DNA of 64,000 nt, from contig NZ_JMSQ01000004.1 in NCBI RefSeq assembly GCF_000696575.1, forward strand, positions 124,001 through 188,000, given 5' to 3'. The first letter of the stretch is position 1. Each line of letters begins with the position of its first letter. Shown here in pieces: positions 50,465 through 58,953 of the stretch. The stretch comes from Siccibacter colletis. GTDB lineage: Bacteria; Pseudomonadota; Gammaproteobacteria; Enterobacterales; Enterobacteriaceae. A program made the position numbers and the translations under genes. Below the pieces are notes generated by a model, which had not been told where the DNA came from, ran no database searches, and saw nothing but the letters and a program-made list of their open reading frames with translations.

Positions 50465-50852
50465 TTTACTACCTTATTAGCCTGCTTAAATCAAATTGAT
50501 ATATATTTTGTAATTATATTTTGTTGTGTTATACCAACTGAAAGATGATCTTTGAAAATAGCGTTATCCCACTTATTACTGGCTACTATCTCATCCATGT
50601 TTAGCGTTTTCAAATTATCAAACTAATTATACGTCCCGATTTTAGTTGTTTTCTTTTCCTTTCAATGCCTTCCGGTGCTCTCTTTTGTGGATTAACGGAA
50701 ATATCATCGATCATTATTCTTAATATTTGTTGGGGTAAATGATTAGGCTTTTGTTTCAGTTTGTTTGTCGCTACTCTTCACCCTGATCGCTTATGGCTGA
50801 AATAGATTTTTTGATTGATTTCTCATTTTAAAAAGGACGCTCAGGTACGCGC
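50465..50852. promoter_or_regulatory. AT-rich divergent control region between tssF and clpV
   Basis: This 388-base stretch has no gene. It is strongly AT-rich with T-tracts and TATATATTTTGTAATTATATTTTG-like DNA, a typical H-NS target. It must contain the promoters for both arms of the island. I could not assign sigma-54 or sigma-70 elements with confidence. Confidence 0.6.
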
Positions 50853-53498
50853 ATGGCTATTACAAGGAAAAATTTGTTTGGTAAGCTTAATACCACGCTC
50901 TTCAGAAGTATTGAGAGTGCTACTGCGCTGTGTAAACTCAAAGGAAATCCCTATGTTGAGCTCGTCCATTGGTTTAATCAGTTATGGAATCAGGAACAAA
51001 ATAACGACTTTAAACTTATCATTTCCTGGTTTCATATTGATAGCAACACACTTGAGCGAGAACTGGTTGGGGCGCTTACACGCCTGCCCGGCGGCGCAAA
51101 TGAAATCGTCGATTTCTCCTGGCAAATTGAACAGGTAATAGAACGCGCATGGATTTATGCAAGTCTTCAGTGCGAAGAGTCACGTATCCGTAGCGGACAG
51201 CTTATTCTTGCGATACTTGAGAATCCGGAATTGCGTCGCGCAATGCTTTCCATCGCACCATCGTTAGACCGCATTACGCTTGATACGCTCGACCGCGAAT
51301 TTTCATCCATAACAGCTTCATCACCTGAAGTTTTCGAGACCGCGCAGGAAAATGGCCTCGCCCCAGGTGAGTCAATTAAGGCGATCTCAGTCCACCAGAG
51401 TGGAAACCTGGCAAACTATTCAACCGATCTGACAGCGATGGCGCGGGAAGGAAAAATCGATCCGGTTCTGGGGCGCGATCGCGAAATTAGCACCATGATC
51501 GATATTTTGCTGCGCCGTCGTCAAAACAACCCGTTATTAACTGGCGAAGCGGGGGTGGGTAAAACTGCTGTAGTTGAAGGGCTTGCGCTGGCCATTATTG
51601 CGGGCAATGTGCCTCCAGCCCTTGCTCAGGTACGTTTGCTGGCACTGGACATTGTCGCTCTGGCTGCCGGGGCCAGTATGAAAGGCGAATTTGAGGCGCG
51701 CCTGAAATCGGTACTTGAAGAAGCCTGTTCGTCTAAAGATCCGATTGTACTGTTTATTGATGAGGTGCATACCTTGATCGGCGCTGGCGGAGCAAACGGT
51801 ACTGGTGATGCGGCTAATCTTTTGAAACCCATGCTGGCGCGCGGTCAGTTGCGGACGATTGGCGCCACAACCTGGAGCGAGTTTAAACGGCATATCGAAA
51901 AAGATCCGGCTCTGACGCGCCGCTTCCAGGTTCTTCAGGTCGACGAGCCTGTTGAAGAGACTGCCGCCGCCATGTTACGCGGTCTTGTCCCTGTGCTTGA
52001 ACGTCATCATGGCGTCTGGATTATGGATGAAGCCCTTCAGGCGGCGGTGCGTTTATCACACCGTTATATACCGGCGCGTCAGTTGCCTGATAAAGCAATT
52101 AGCCTTCTCGACACAGCTTGTGCGCGTGTATCAGCGGCGCAACATGCGCTACCGGCAGCCTTACAAGATATGAAGTTCCGAATGGAAACTATCCAGAACG
52201 AGCTGTCTTTGCTGGAAAAAGCACAGCAATTTGGGAAGGAAAATGTGTCACGCAGCACGTTGCTTCGACAGCAACTTGCTGATTACCAGTGCGAAGCTGA
52301 GGCGCTTGAGAGCCGTTGGCAGCAAGAAAATGTATTAGTGCAGCAACTCATCACAACGCGTAATACGCTCTACGAAGCGATTCATAATGAAGCTGAGAAT
52401 CATAAATCTGTTACAGGTTTAAAAGAGGATCTCTCTCGAGTCGAGGCGGAGCTTTTATCTTTACGGGGAGAGCAAACGCTGGTGCAGGCTGAGGTTAATG
52501 CTGACGTCATAGCAGGTATTGTGGCGGACTGGACCGGAATTCCGGTTGGACAGATGCTTAAAGATGACGTTCGTGCAGTGATGGAACTCCCGCAGCGTCT
52601 GGCGGCTCGCGTTATCGGACAAAATCATGCGCTGAGCCAGATAGGCGAAAGCATTATGGTGGCGCGCGCAGGTCTGGGGGATCCACAAAAGCCAATCGGC
52701 GTATTTATGTTGGTCGGTCCTTCAGGCATAGGTAAAACGGAAACCGCTCTGGCTATTGCAGAAAGTCTGTACGGTGGTGAGCAAAATCTTATCACCATTA
52801 ATATGAGTGAATATCAGGAAGCGCATACGGTCTCTTCTTTAAAAGGCTCGCCGCCGGGCTATGTGGGTTATGGTGAAGGAGGCGTTTTGACCGAAGCCGT
52901 ACGTCGCAAACCTTATAGCGTCGTGCTTCTTGATGAGATTGAAAAAGCGCATCCTGATGTACATGAGTTATTTTATCAAGTCTTTGATAAAGGCTGGATG
53001 GAAGATGGCGAAGGGCGTTATATAGATTTTAAAAATACCATCATCCTGTTAACAAGTAATACGGGAAGTGAGCTCCTGAGTAGTGCCTGGAGTGATGAAA
53101 ATGCCATACCGGATGAGGCAAAGATAAACGAGGCCTTACAGGCTGAACTTATGACAGTTTTCCCTGCGGCATTTATGGGAAGAGTGAGTGTTATTCCCTA
53201 TAAGCCGTTGGATACGACCTCATTGAAAAGTATCGTCGCGCTGCATCTAAATCGATTAGGTAAGCGACTCTACGATCATTATAAAGTGACCTTTGAGTAT
53301 TCAGAGAACATCGTATTACATATCATTGAACATGCTCCTGTTGCTGAAACCGGCGTAAGAACACTCGTGCGCTATATTGAAAAAAACATCATGCCGCAAT
53401 TAGGTGCTTTTATTCTTAAGCAAAATGAATTACTTTCTGATAAAAAATTAAATGTTGGGCTGGATGCAAAAAAGAATTTGCGATTACGCTTAGTTTAA
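50853..53498 (+). CDS. clpV: T6SS ATPase ClpV (TssH)
   Basis: ClpV is a AAA+ Hsp100 ATPase that disassembles contracted TssBC sheath for reuse. The 881 residues contain the N-domain (about 1-155), AAA-1 with Walker A GEAGVGKT at 231-238 and Walker B FIDEVHT, a middle coiled coil (about 420-560), and AAA-2 with Walker A GPSGIGKT at 622-629 and LLDEIEKAHPD. The ATG has a modest CAGG site seven bases before it. It begins the rightward arm and is directly followed by a fimbrial pilin gene rather than T6SS genes. Confidence 0.95.
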   Translation: MAITRKNLFGKLNTTLFRSIESATALCKLKGNPYVELVHWFNQLWNQEQNNDFKLIISWFHIDSNTLERELVGALTRLPGGANEIVDFSWQIEQVIERAWIYASLQCEESRIRSGQLILAILENPELRRAMLSIAPSLDRITLDTLDREFSSITASSPEVFETAQENGLAPGESIKAISVHQSGNLANYSTDLTAMAREGKIDPVLGRDREISTMIDILLRRRQNNPLLTGEAGVGKTAVVEGLALAIIAGNVPPALAQVRLLALDIVALAAGASMKGEFEARLKSVLEEACSSKDPIVLFIDEVHTLIGAGGANGTGDAANLLKPMLARGQLRTIGATTWSEFKRHIEKDPALTRRFQVLQVDEPVEETAAAMLRGLVPVLERHHGVWIMDEALQAAVRLSHRYIPARQLPDKAISLLDTACARVSAAQHALPAALQDMKFRMETIQNELSLLEKAQQFGKENVSRSTLLRQQLADYQCEAEALESRWQQENVLVQQLITTRNTLYEAIHNEAENHKSVTGLKEDLSRVEAELLSLRGEQTLVQAEVNADVIAGIVADWTGIPVGQMLKDDVRAVMELPQRLAARVIGQNHALSQIGESIMVARAGLGDPQKPIGVFMLVGPSGIGKTETALAIAESLYGGEQNLITINMSEYQEAHTVSSLKGSPPGYVGYGEGGVLTEAVRRKPYSVVLLDEIEKAHPDVHELFYQVFDKGWMEDGEGRYIDFKNTIILLTSNTGSELLSSAWSDENAIPDEAKINEALQAELMTVFPAAFMGRVSVIPYKPLDTTSLKSIVALHLNRLGKRLYDHYKVTFEYSENIVLHIIEHAPVAETGVRTLVRYIEKNIMPQLGAFILKQNELLSDKKLNVGLDAKKNLRLRLV

Positions 53499-53543
53499 GG
53501 GGAGTCGCAAAATTAGCAGTGATTAACTAGCACTTTGGGAAAA

Positions 53544-53566
53544 CAGTAAATCGGTAAGATTTACTG
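53544..53566. promoter_or_regulatory. Inverted repeat upstream of the pilin gene (possible operator)
   Basis: Perfect CAGTAAATC / GATTTACTG repeat with a five-base centre, in the 103-base clpV-pilin gap. It is immediately upstream of TATAAA (53568-53573), a -10-like string, so it overlaps the likely -35 area of a pilin promoter. Confidence 0.4.
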
Positions 53567-53601
53567 ATATAAACTATACGACATTCTAAGGAATAGATGT
53601 T

Positions 53602-54153
53602 ATGTCAAAAATGAAAGTTGCTGTGTGCGCCATCGCTTTATCTCTTGCTTCTGTAAGCGTCAACGCAGCAGATGTCGTTGGGCAGGGTACTGTCACCTTC
53701 AATGGTAAACTCATTGATGAAACCTGCGTTATCGAGGATGGTTTTAAAGATATCATCGTTCAGTTGCCGACTCTTTCTACAAAAACACTGAATGCTGCAG
53801 GGGTTGAAGCGGGTTCAAAATCTTTTCAGATTAAAGTGAAAGATTGCCCGGCGGCCATCACTCAGGTAGCCGCCCATTTTGAAGTATTAAACAGCGAGTA
53901 CGATGCATCCACTGGTAACCTGATCAACCAGTTAGAAGTTGACGATCCAGATAACTCTGCGACGAAGGTTCAGGTTCGTCTGTACAATACCGATTCAACT
54001 CAAATCCGTATCGGTTCAACAGGTAAACCGTTCCCGGTTGATAGTACGACTCAGGCTGCAACAATGGAATATCTGGGTGGTTACTATGCCACTGCACAAG
54101 CTACTGCAGGCGATGTGAAAGCACAGGTTACTTATACCCTGGCGTATCCATAA
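53602..54153 (+). CDS. Fimbrial major subunit (type 1-like pilin)
   Basis: The 183-residue precursor has a signal peptide cleaved after VNA (about 22). It is a standard chaperone-usher pilin: an N-terminal alternating strand for donor-strand exchange (GQGTVTFNGKL), the paired cysteines in DETCVIE and VKDCPAA, VQVRLYN and a penultimate-tyrosine beta-zipper end (YTLAYP). The ribosome site AAGGA is nine bases before the ATG. It is paralogous to the pilin at 57714. Its position directly after clpV, before chaperone and usher, suggests it is the main shaft subunit. Confidence 0.88.
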   Translation: MSKMKVAVCAIALSLASVSVNAADVVGQGTVTFNGKLIDETCVIEDGFKDIIVQLPTLSTKTLNAAGVEAGSKSFQIKVKDCPAAITQVAAHFEVLNSEYDASTGNLINQLEVDDPDNSATKVQVRLYNTDSTQIRIGSTGKPFPVDSTTQAATMEYLGGYYATAQATAGDVKAQVTYTLAYP

Positions 54154-54158
54154 GGATC

Positions 54159-54185
54159 ATGCCCCGCTAAATAATAGCGGGGCAT
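54159..54185 (+). terminator. Hairpin between pilin and chaperone genes
   Basis: Perfect 10-bp stem ATGCCCCGCT / AGCGGGGCAT with a seven-base loop and no T-run, six bases past the pilin stop. Such intercistronic hairpins raise the level of the upstream pilin message relative to chaperone and usher in other fimbrial operons. Confidence 0.65.
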
Positions 54186-54252
54186 ACATTCATAACGTAG
54201 TTCGTATATTTAACTGGTGTGTATTTAACACATGTTAATTAAGGCGCTGTTT

Positions 54253-55020
54253 ATGTCGACTAGCAAAATTGCTGTAGCAGTATTATCAGTAATGTTATCA
54301 TTTTCAGTGTCTGCTGCGATGACAATCAGCGGTACGCGTATCATTTTTCCCGGCGGGCAGAAAGAAGTTAGCGTCAGAACGAACAATAAAGGTGATCATC
54401 CGCCGCTGGTGCAAGTATGGGTTGATGATGGGAAATCCACAGGCGATGTGAATAATATGAAGGTACCATTCATAGTCACGCCGCCGATTTATCGTGTTGA
54501 ACCGGGTAAAGGCCAGACGGTCCGTGTTATTTATAATGGCATGCCGCTTCCACAGGATCGTGAATCGCTCTACTGGTTCAATATGCTAGAAATACCTCCT
54601 GTCCAGGCCATTAACTCGGAAAATAAAAATCGGCTCGAACTGGCATTCCGTACACGTATAAAAATAATATATCGCCCCTCATCATTGGGATACAGTGGCG
54701 TAGGGAAGTTGGATAATGTTGCCTGGCAACTTATCGATAATCCACAGTACGGTCGCGGCGTAAAAGTGAGTAATCCTACCGCATATTATATGAATTTTGA
54801 CGGCGGTGAATTTAAAGCAAATGGCAAGATATGGAAGATCGATCTTGATATGCTTGCCCCTCTCGAAACCAAAGAGTTTTATGCGAAACCCGCTATGCCA
54901 GCTGGCAGCCCGGTCAGCGATGCGACTTTCAGGATCATAAATGATTACGGGGCGGCAATGGTTCGAGAACTAAAAAGCGCATCGTCAAATACCCTGAAGC
55001 TTAGCGCGAATAATAAATAG
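54253..55020 (+). CDS. Periplasmic fimbrial chaperone (PapD-like)
   Basis: The start at ATG 54253 (AAGG eight bases upstream) gives 255 residues with a signal peptide cleaved near SAA. The N-terminal immunoglobulin-like domain has the usual TRIIFPG strand and the hydrophobic F1-G1 region around FVTPPIYRVEPGKGQTVRVIYNG. The second domain includes LAFRTRIKIIYRPSSL, where Arg and Lys would anchor the subunit C-terminus. The short F1-G1 loop suggests the FGS class. It should serve both pilins and the distant adhesin. Confidence 0.9.
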   Translation: MSTSKIAVAVLSVMLSFSVSAAMTISGTRIIFPGGQKEVSVRTNNKGDHPPLVQVWVDDGKSTGDVNNMKVPFIVTPPIYRVEPGKGQTVRVIYNGMPLPQDRESLYWFNMLEIPPVQAINSENKNRLELAFRTRIKIIYRPSSLGYSGVGKLDNVAWQLIDNPQYGRGVKVSNPTAYYMNFDGGEFKANGKIWKIDLDMLAPLETKEFYAKPAMPAGSPVSDATFRIINDYGAAMVRELKSASSNTLKLSANNK

Positions 55021-55107
55021 TCATGCGCTGATTAACACTGGCGGCATAAGGAAGTTGTCGCTTTCTGCATCGTACTTGCAGCGGTATTGTCAGGAAGGAA
55101 ACGAAAA

Positions 55108-57726
55108 TTGAATCGCTTCAATAAAACTGATAAAGAAATAATAAATTATAATCACCTGCTATTTTTTCCGAAACGTCCATCCAGGCGCTTTGCATGTACA
55201 GTTTTTTATTCTTTTTTATTAATTCAGCGGGGCTGGGCAGTATCTCCGGAATATAGAGACAATGGCCAGTCACCAGCGGATGTGGAATATAATGCAGGGT
55301 TTGTTCATGGCTCAGGCATTGATGTTAGCCAATATGAAAAGGGCAATCTGGTAACGCCAGGAGTTCATACCGTCACTGCTATTGTTAATGGCGATAATAG
55401 AGGCAAACATGATATTAATTTTGTTACTGAAGGAGACAGCCAAAGCGGTATTGCGTGCTTCTCTAAAGATGATCTTACAGCGCTGGGTATCAAGCTGACT
55501 CAAAAAGGCCAGAAAAATAAAGAAAACGCGCAGAACGAGCCGTGTGCTCGTCTGGATTCGCTTATTTCTGACGCCAGGGTAGTTTATAACGACGGCGATC
55601 TGGAACTTAATATTATTATACCTCAGGCCAATATGGTTGCGGTTCCTCGCGGCTATATCGACCCAAAGCGGTGGGAGTCCGGGGAAACCGCCGGGTTTAT
55701 TGACTATAACGCTAATATCTATAACGCCAGCTCAGACGCTCAAAAGGAGAATTACAGCGGTAATATAGGTTTACTGATGGGATTCAATGCAGGTGAGTGG
55801 CGTTTACGTAAACGCATCAATAGTAGCTGGATTAAAGGCGACGACAGACGTACACAAAGCCTGCTGGGTTATGCCGAACGAGATATAACTGCTATGCGTA
55901 GCCGTCTCACGATCGGTGATACCAACACGCCCGGCGAACTCTTTGACAGCTATGGTCTTCGTGGGGCTCAGCTGCAGTCTGACGATCGCATGCTGCCTGA
56001 GGGGCTACGTAATTATGTCCCTGTTTTACAAGGCACAGCAGAAACGAACGCACGGGTGACGGTTACTCAGCACGGCCAAAAAGTGTATGAAACTGTCGTC
56101 CCGCCGGGCCCCTTTAGGCTGGATGATGTCGGTGCCATGGGGTATGGCGGCGACATGGAAATGACCATTACCGAGGCCGATGGCAGGCAGCGCGTACAGA
56201 CTATTCCTTTTTCAGCACCACCGATGCTGTTACACGAAGGCATATCCCGTTTCAGTGTGTCTGTCGGCGAGTTGCACGACGATACGGTGCGTGAAAAAGC
56301 AAAGATACTACAGGGCGTGTATCACTACGGTATCGGGAATAATTATACCGTCTATGCCGGTATGCAAATCGCAGAACATTATAAATCGGCTGCGGTGGGT
56401 AATGCCATTAACACTCCATTTGGGGGTGTTTCATTTGATATCACCCATGCGGAGAGTGAATTAAGCACGGGTAAAACTGCGTCAGGTAATAGCATCAGTG
56501 TGGGTTATACAAAATATCTGAATCAAACAGATACCAATATGACATTGGCTGCTTATCGCTACTCCTCAGAAGGGTTTTATACCTTCAGAGACGCAACCCT
56601 TGAGCGTTACGGGAATAATCTTGATGAAGATAACCTCGCGGTTGACTATCGCACTAAGCAACGGTTTACCGCAAATTTATCCCAGCAACTGTGGGCTAAC
56701 AGCTCGCTGGCATTATCAGCCAGCCTGTATGACTACTGGGATTCGCGAGAGACTGGCAAACAGTATTCCGTCACCTTCAATAAAGCGCAGCGTTATTTTT
56801 CCTGGTCGTTAACGGCCATGCGTAGTGACGACGGTGAGGGCGAGTACGACGACAGCATCATGCTAGGGCTTAATATCCCGATTGGTGATTCACTAACGTC
56901 ACAACCATTGTTCAGTTCTATTTATTCTACCGTCAGTCATGATTCTGATGGGCGGGATACGTTCCAGCTCAACGCGAACGGAAGCCAGGGCGAGCAGAGT
57001 GAATTAACGTATGGCATCGGTACGGCAGCGTCCGGGATTCATGGCTCGGATGGGCAGGAGACGCTTTCGGGCAATATGAATTACCGTACGCCGGTTGGCC
57101 AGTTCGGCATAACCGCATCGGCAAATAATACGTCGTCACGTCAGGTATCACTTTCCGCCAATGGCAGTCTGGTTGCGCACCGCGGGGGAATTACTGCCGG
57201 CTCACAGCTGGGCGATTTCCCCTTTGCCATTATTCACGCAGAAGGGGCCGAAGGGGCTGCCGTCATGAATGGTTACGGAACGCATATCGACGGTAACGGG
57301 TACGCCATCATGCCATCTCTGACGCCGTATCGTGAAAATACGGTAATGGTGGATACCAAAGGTTTGCCGTCTGACGTGGACGTGATGGAGAACCAGAAAG
57401 TCGTTGTGCCTCGTATGGGGTCAGCGATTGGCGTAAAAATGGAAACGCTGGTCGGCAAACCGGTCATTATCATCGCGCGAAATGAGCAGCATGCGTTTTT
57501 ACCCATCGGCACGCCGCTGGTTGATGATAAAAACATCCCCCAAAGCGTAATCGGCCAGGGGGGGATGGCATTCATTCGCGGCTGGGACCCGCTATCACAG
57601 TCACTGTTTGCTGTACTGAACGGCGGGCGTACACGGTGCCGTTTAGTGAACAGTAGTACGCGCCCTTCGTTGATGAGCGCTGAAAGCAGCACTATTGAAC
57701 AGCGGGAGATGACATGTATCCAGTAA
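55108..57726 (+). CDS. Outer-membrane fimbrial usher
   Basis: The usher is the 24-strand outer-membrane pore for pilus assembly. I chose TTG 55108, seven bases after AAGGAA; an in-frame TTG seven codons earlier lacks a site. The 872 residues have an unusually basic, long leader before the hydrophobic signal core (FACTVFYSFLLIQRGWAV). The N-terminal chaperone-binding domain follows (VEYNAGFVHGSGIDVSQYEKGN), then the beta-barrel with GDTNTPGELFDSYGLRGAQLQSDDRML, a plug domain, and C-terminal domains ending with LPIGTPLVDDKN and the cysteine pair in RTRCRLV and MTCIQ. Its stop overlaps the second pilin by 13 bases. Confidence 0.9.
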   Translation: MNRFNKTDKEIINYNHLLFFPKRPSRRFACTVFYSFLLIQRGWAVSPEYRDNGQSPADVEYNAGFVHGSGIDVSQYEKGNLVTPGVHTVTAIVNGDNRGKHDINFVTEGDSQSGIACFSKDDLTALGIKLTQKGQKNKENAQNEPCARLDSLISDARVVYNDGDLELNIIIPQANMVAVPRGYIDPKRWESGETAGFIDYNANIYNASSDAQKENYSGNIGLLMGFNAGEWRLRKRINSSWIKGDDRRTQSLLGYAERDITAMRSRLTIGDTNTPGELFDSYGLRGAQLQSDDRMLPEGLRNYVPVLQGTAETNARVTVTQHGQKVYETVVPPGPFRLDDVGAMGYGGDMEMTITEADGRQRVQTIPFSAPPMLLHEGISRFSVSVGELHDDTVREKAKILQGVYHYGIGNNYTVYAGMQIAEHYKSAAVGNAINTPFGGVSFDITHAESELSTGKTASGNSISVGYTKYLNQTDTNMTLAAYRYSSEGFYTFRDATLERYGNNLDEDNLAVDYRTKQRFTANLSQQLWANSSLALSASLYDYWDSRETGKQYSVTFNKAQRYFSWSLTAMRSDDGEGEYDDSIMLGLNIPIGDSLTSQPLFSSIYSTVSHDSDGRDTFQLNANGSQGEQSELTYGIGTAASGIHGSDGQETLSGNMNYRTPVGQFGITASANNTSSRQVSLSANGSLVAHRGGITAGSQLGDFPFAIIHAEGAEGAAVMNGYGTHIDGNGYAIMPSLTPYRENTVMVDTKGLPSDVDVMENQKVVVPRMGSAIGVKMETLVGKPVIIIARNEQHAFLPIGTPLVDDKNIPQSVIGQGGMAFIRGWDPLSQSLFAVLNGGRTRCRLVNSSTRPSLMSAESSTIEQREMTCIQ

Positions 57727-58286
57727 TGCAAAGTGTGCAGGCGTGCTGCCTGCTGCTGGCGGGTGCGGTGGGGTTATGCTCCGTTGCCAGCGCTGAATCC
57801 TGTTCGGGGACAAATTGTAAGGTCGAGGTGCTGTTCAAAGGAACCTATCTGGAGGATACCTGTGACGTTGTGATCAACAATGGCTCATCATCGGAAAAAG
57901 TCGCGCTGCCGGTACTCTCCACGGCTACGCTGAAGTCCGATGGCGCAGAAGCGGGCAGCGTAACGTTTACTATTCTTTTGAAAGGATGTCCGACAGCAAA
58001 AACTATTTCGTTATGGTTTGCCAGTACTGATGCAGACAGTACAACTGGCAATCTTGTTAATGCTACAGGCGCTGAATACAGTAGCAATGTCCAGGTGCGT
58101 TTACGTAATGCAGCGGGAGCGCAAATGATAGTAAACGATCGAAATAGCACTCAGGATTATATTATTCCGTCGGCTGGCGGCGATATTGCGCATGACTATC
58201 AGGCAATGTATTACGCTAAGGGGGCTGCGGCCGTTACCCCTGGATTAGTGAGTTCTCTGGCAAGTATTAATTTGACGTATCGTTAA
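57714..58286 (+). CDS. Fimbrial minor subunit (second pilin)
   Basis: The 190-residue precursor starts inside the usher gene (GGGAG site) and has a signal peptide ending near ASA (27). It is a pilin with VEVLFKGTYLEDTCDV, LKGCPT and VQVRLRNA and a beta-zipper end (SINLTYR). It shares the ED/ETC cysteine region, LSTxTL, EAGS and STTGNL/ASTGNL with the pilin at 53602, so the two are duplicates that have diverged. It has extra N-terminal cysteines (SCSGTNC). It may be an adaptor or minor subunit below the adhesin. Confidence 0.85.
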   Translation: MYPVMQSVQACCLLLAGAVGLCSVASAESCSGTNCKVEVLFKGTYLEDTCDVVINNGSSSEKVALPVLSTATLKSDGAEAGSVTFTILLKGCPTAKTISLWFASTDADSTTGNLVNATGAEYSSNVQVRLRNAAGAQMIVNDRNSTQDYIIPSAGGDIAHDYQAMYYAKGAAAVTPGLVSSLASINLTYR

Positions 58287-58338
58287 TGGCGGCTTTTAGT
58301 ATTTCTCTCTGAAATATTTATTCAGAGGAATATTTGTT

Positions 58339-58377
58339 CACAGTATCTTCAACTTCCTGACGATACTGTGAATTTTT
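58339..58377 (+). terminator. Hairpin with T-run between the fimbrial genes and tssB
   Basis: Perfect 9-bp stem CACAGTATC / GATACTGTG with a 14-base loop followed by AATTTTTAAA. A smaller 7-bp hairpin (CTCTGAA / TTCAGAG, 58307-58327) precedes it. It may weakly terminate the fimbrial message before tssB. Confidence 0.5.
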
Positions 58378-58402
58378 AAATTACACAGTGAAAAGGACCA
58401 TC

Positions 58403-58936
58403 ATGGCTGTTAATAAACGTAGTTCGCAAAAGTTTATTGCACGAAACCGTGCACCTCGCGTCCAGATTGAGTACGACGTAGAAATCTACGGCTCTGAAAA
58501 AAAGGTCGAGCTGCCTTTTATTATGGGGGTCATGGCTGACCTGTCTGGTAAACCCCTTGAGCCACTTCCCAGCGTAGCTGACAGAAAGTTCCTTGATATT
58601 GATATCGACAATTTCGATGAACGAATGAAAGCGATGAAACCACGCGCTGCCTTTGCCGTGCCTAATACATTGACGGGTGAAGGGCAGCTAATGGTCGATA
58701 TGACGTTCGAAAGCATGGATGATTTTTCCCCGGACGTTATCGCCACCAAAGTGGATGCGCTGGCAAGTTTACTGGAAGCGAGAACCCAACTTGCCAACCT
58801 GCAAACTTATATGGACGGCAAAGCGGGTGCAGAAGAACTGGTTATGAAACTGCTTCAGGATAAAGCTCTGCTTAATACGCTTGCATCTGCGCCGAAGGCT
58901 ATTCAACAAGCCGCTGATACCTCAGATGAAGAATAA
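58403..58936 (+). CDS. tssB: T6SS contractile sheath small subunit TssB
   Basis: TssB (VipA) pairs with TssC to build the contractile sheath. The ATG at 58403 follows AAAGGA and gives 177 residues. The family core is intact: RVQIEYDVEIYGSEKKVELPF, DRKFLDIDIDNFD and FESMDDFSPD, followed by a helical C-terminus. tssC starts 17 bases later. It begins the second T6SS block of the right arm, after the fimbrial genes. Confidence 0.95.
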   Translation: MAVNKRSSQKFIARNRAPRVQIEYDVEIYGSEKKVELPFIMGVMADLSGKPLEPLPSVADRKFLDIDIDNFDERMKAMKPRAAFAVPNTLTGEGQLMVDMTFESMDDFSPDVIATKVDALASLLEARTQLANLQTYMDGKAGAEELVMKLLQDKALLNTLASAPKAIQQAADTSDEE

Positions 58937-58953
58937 TTAAGAAGAGAATAACC

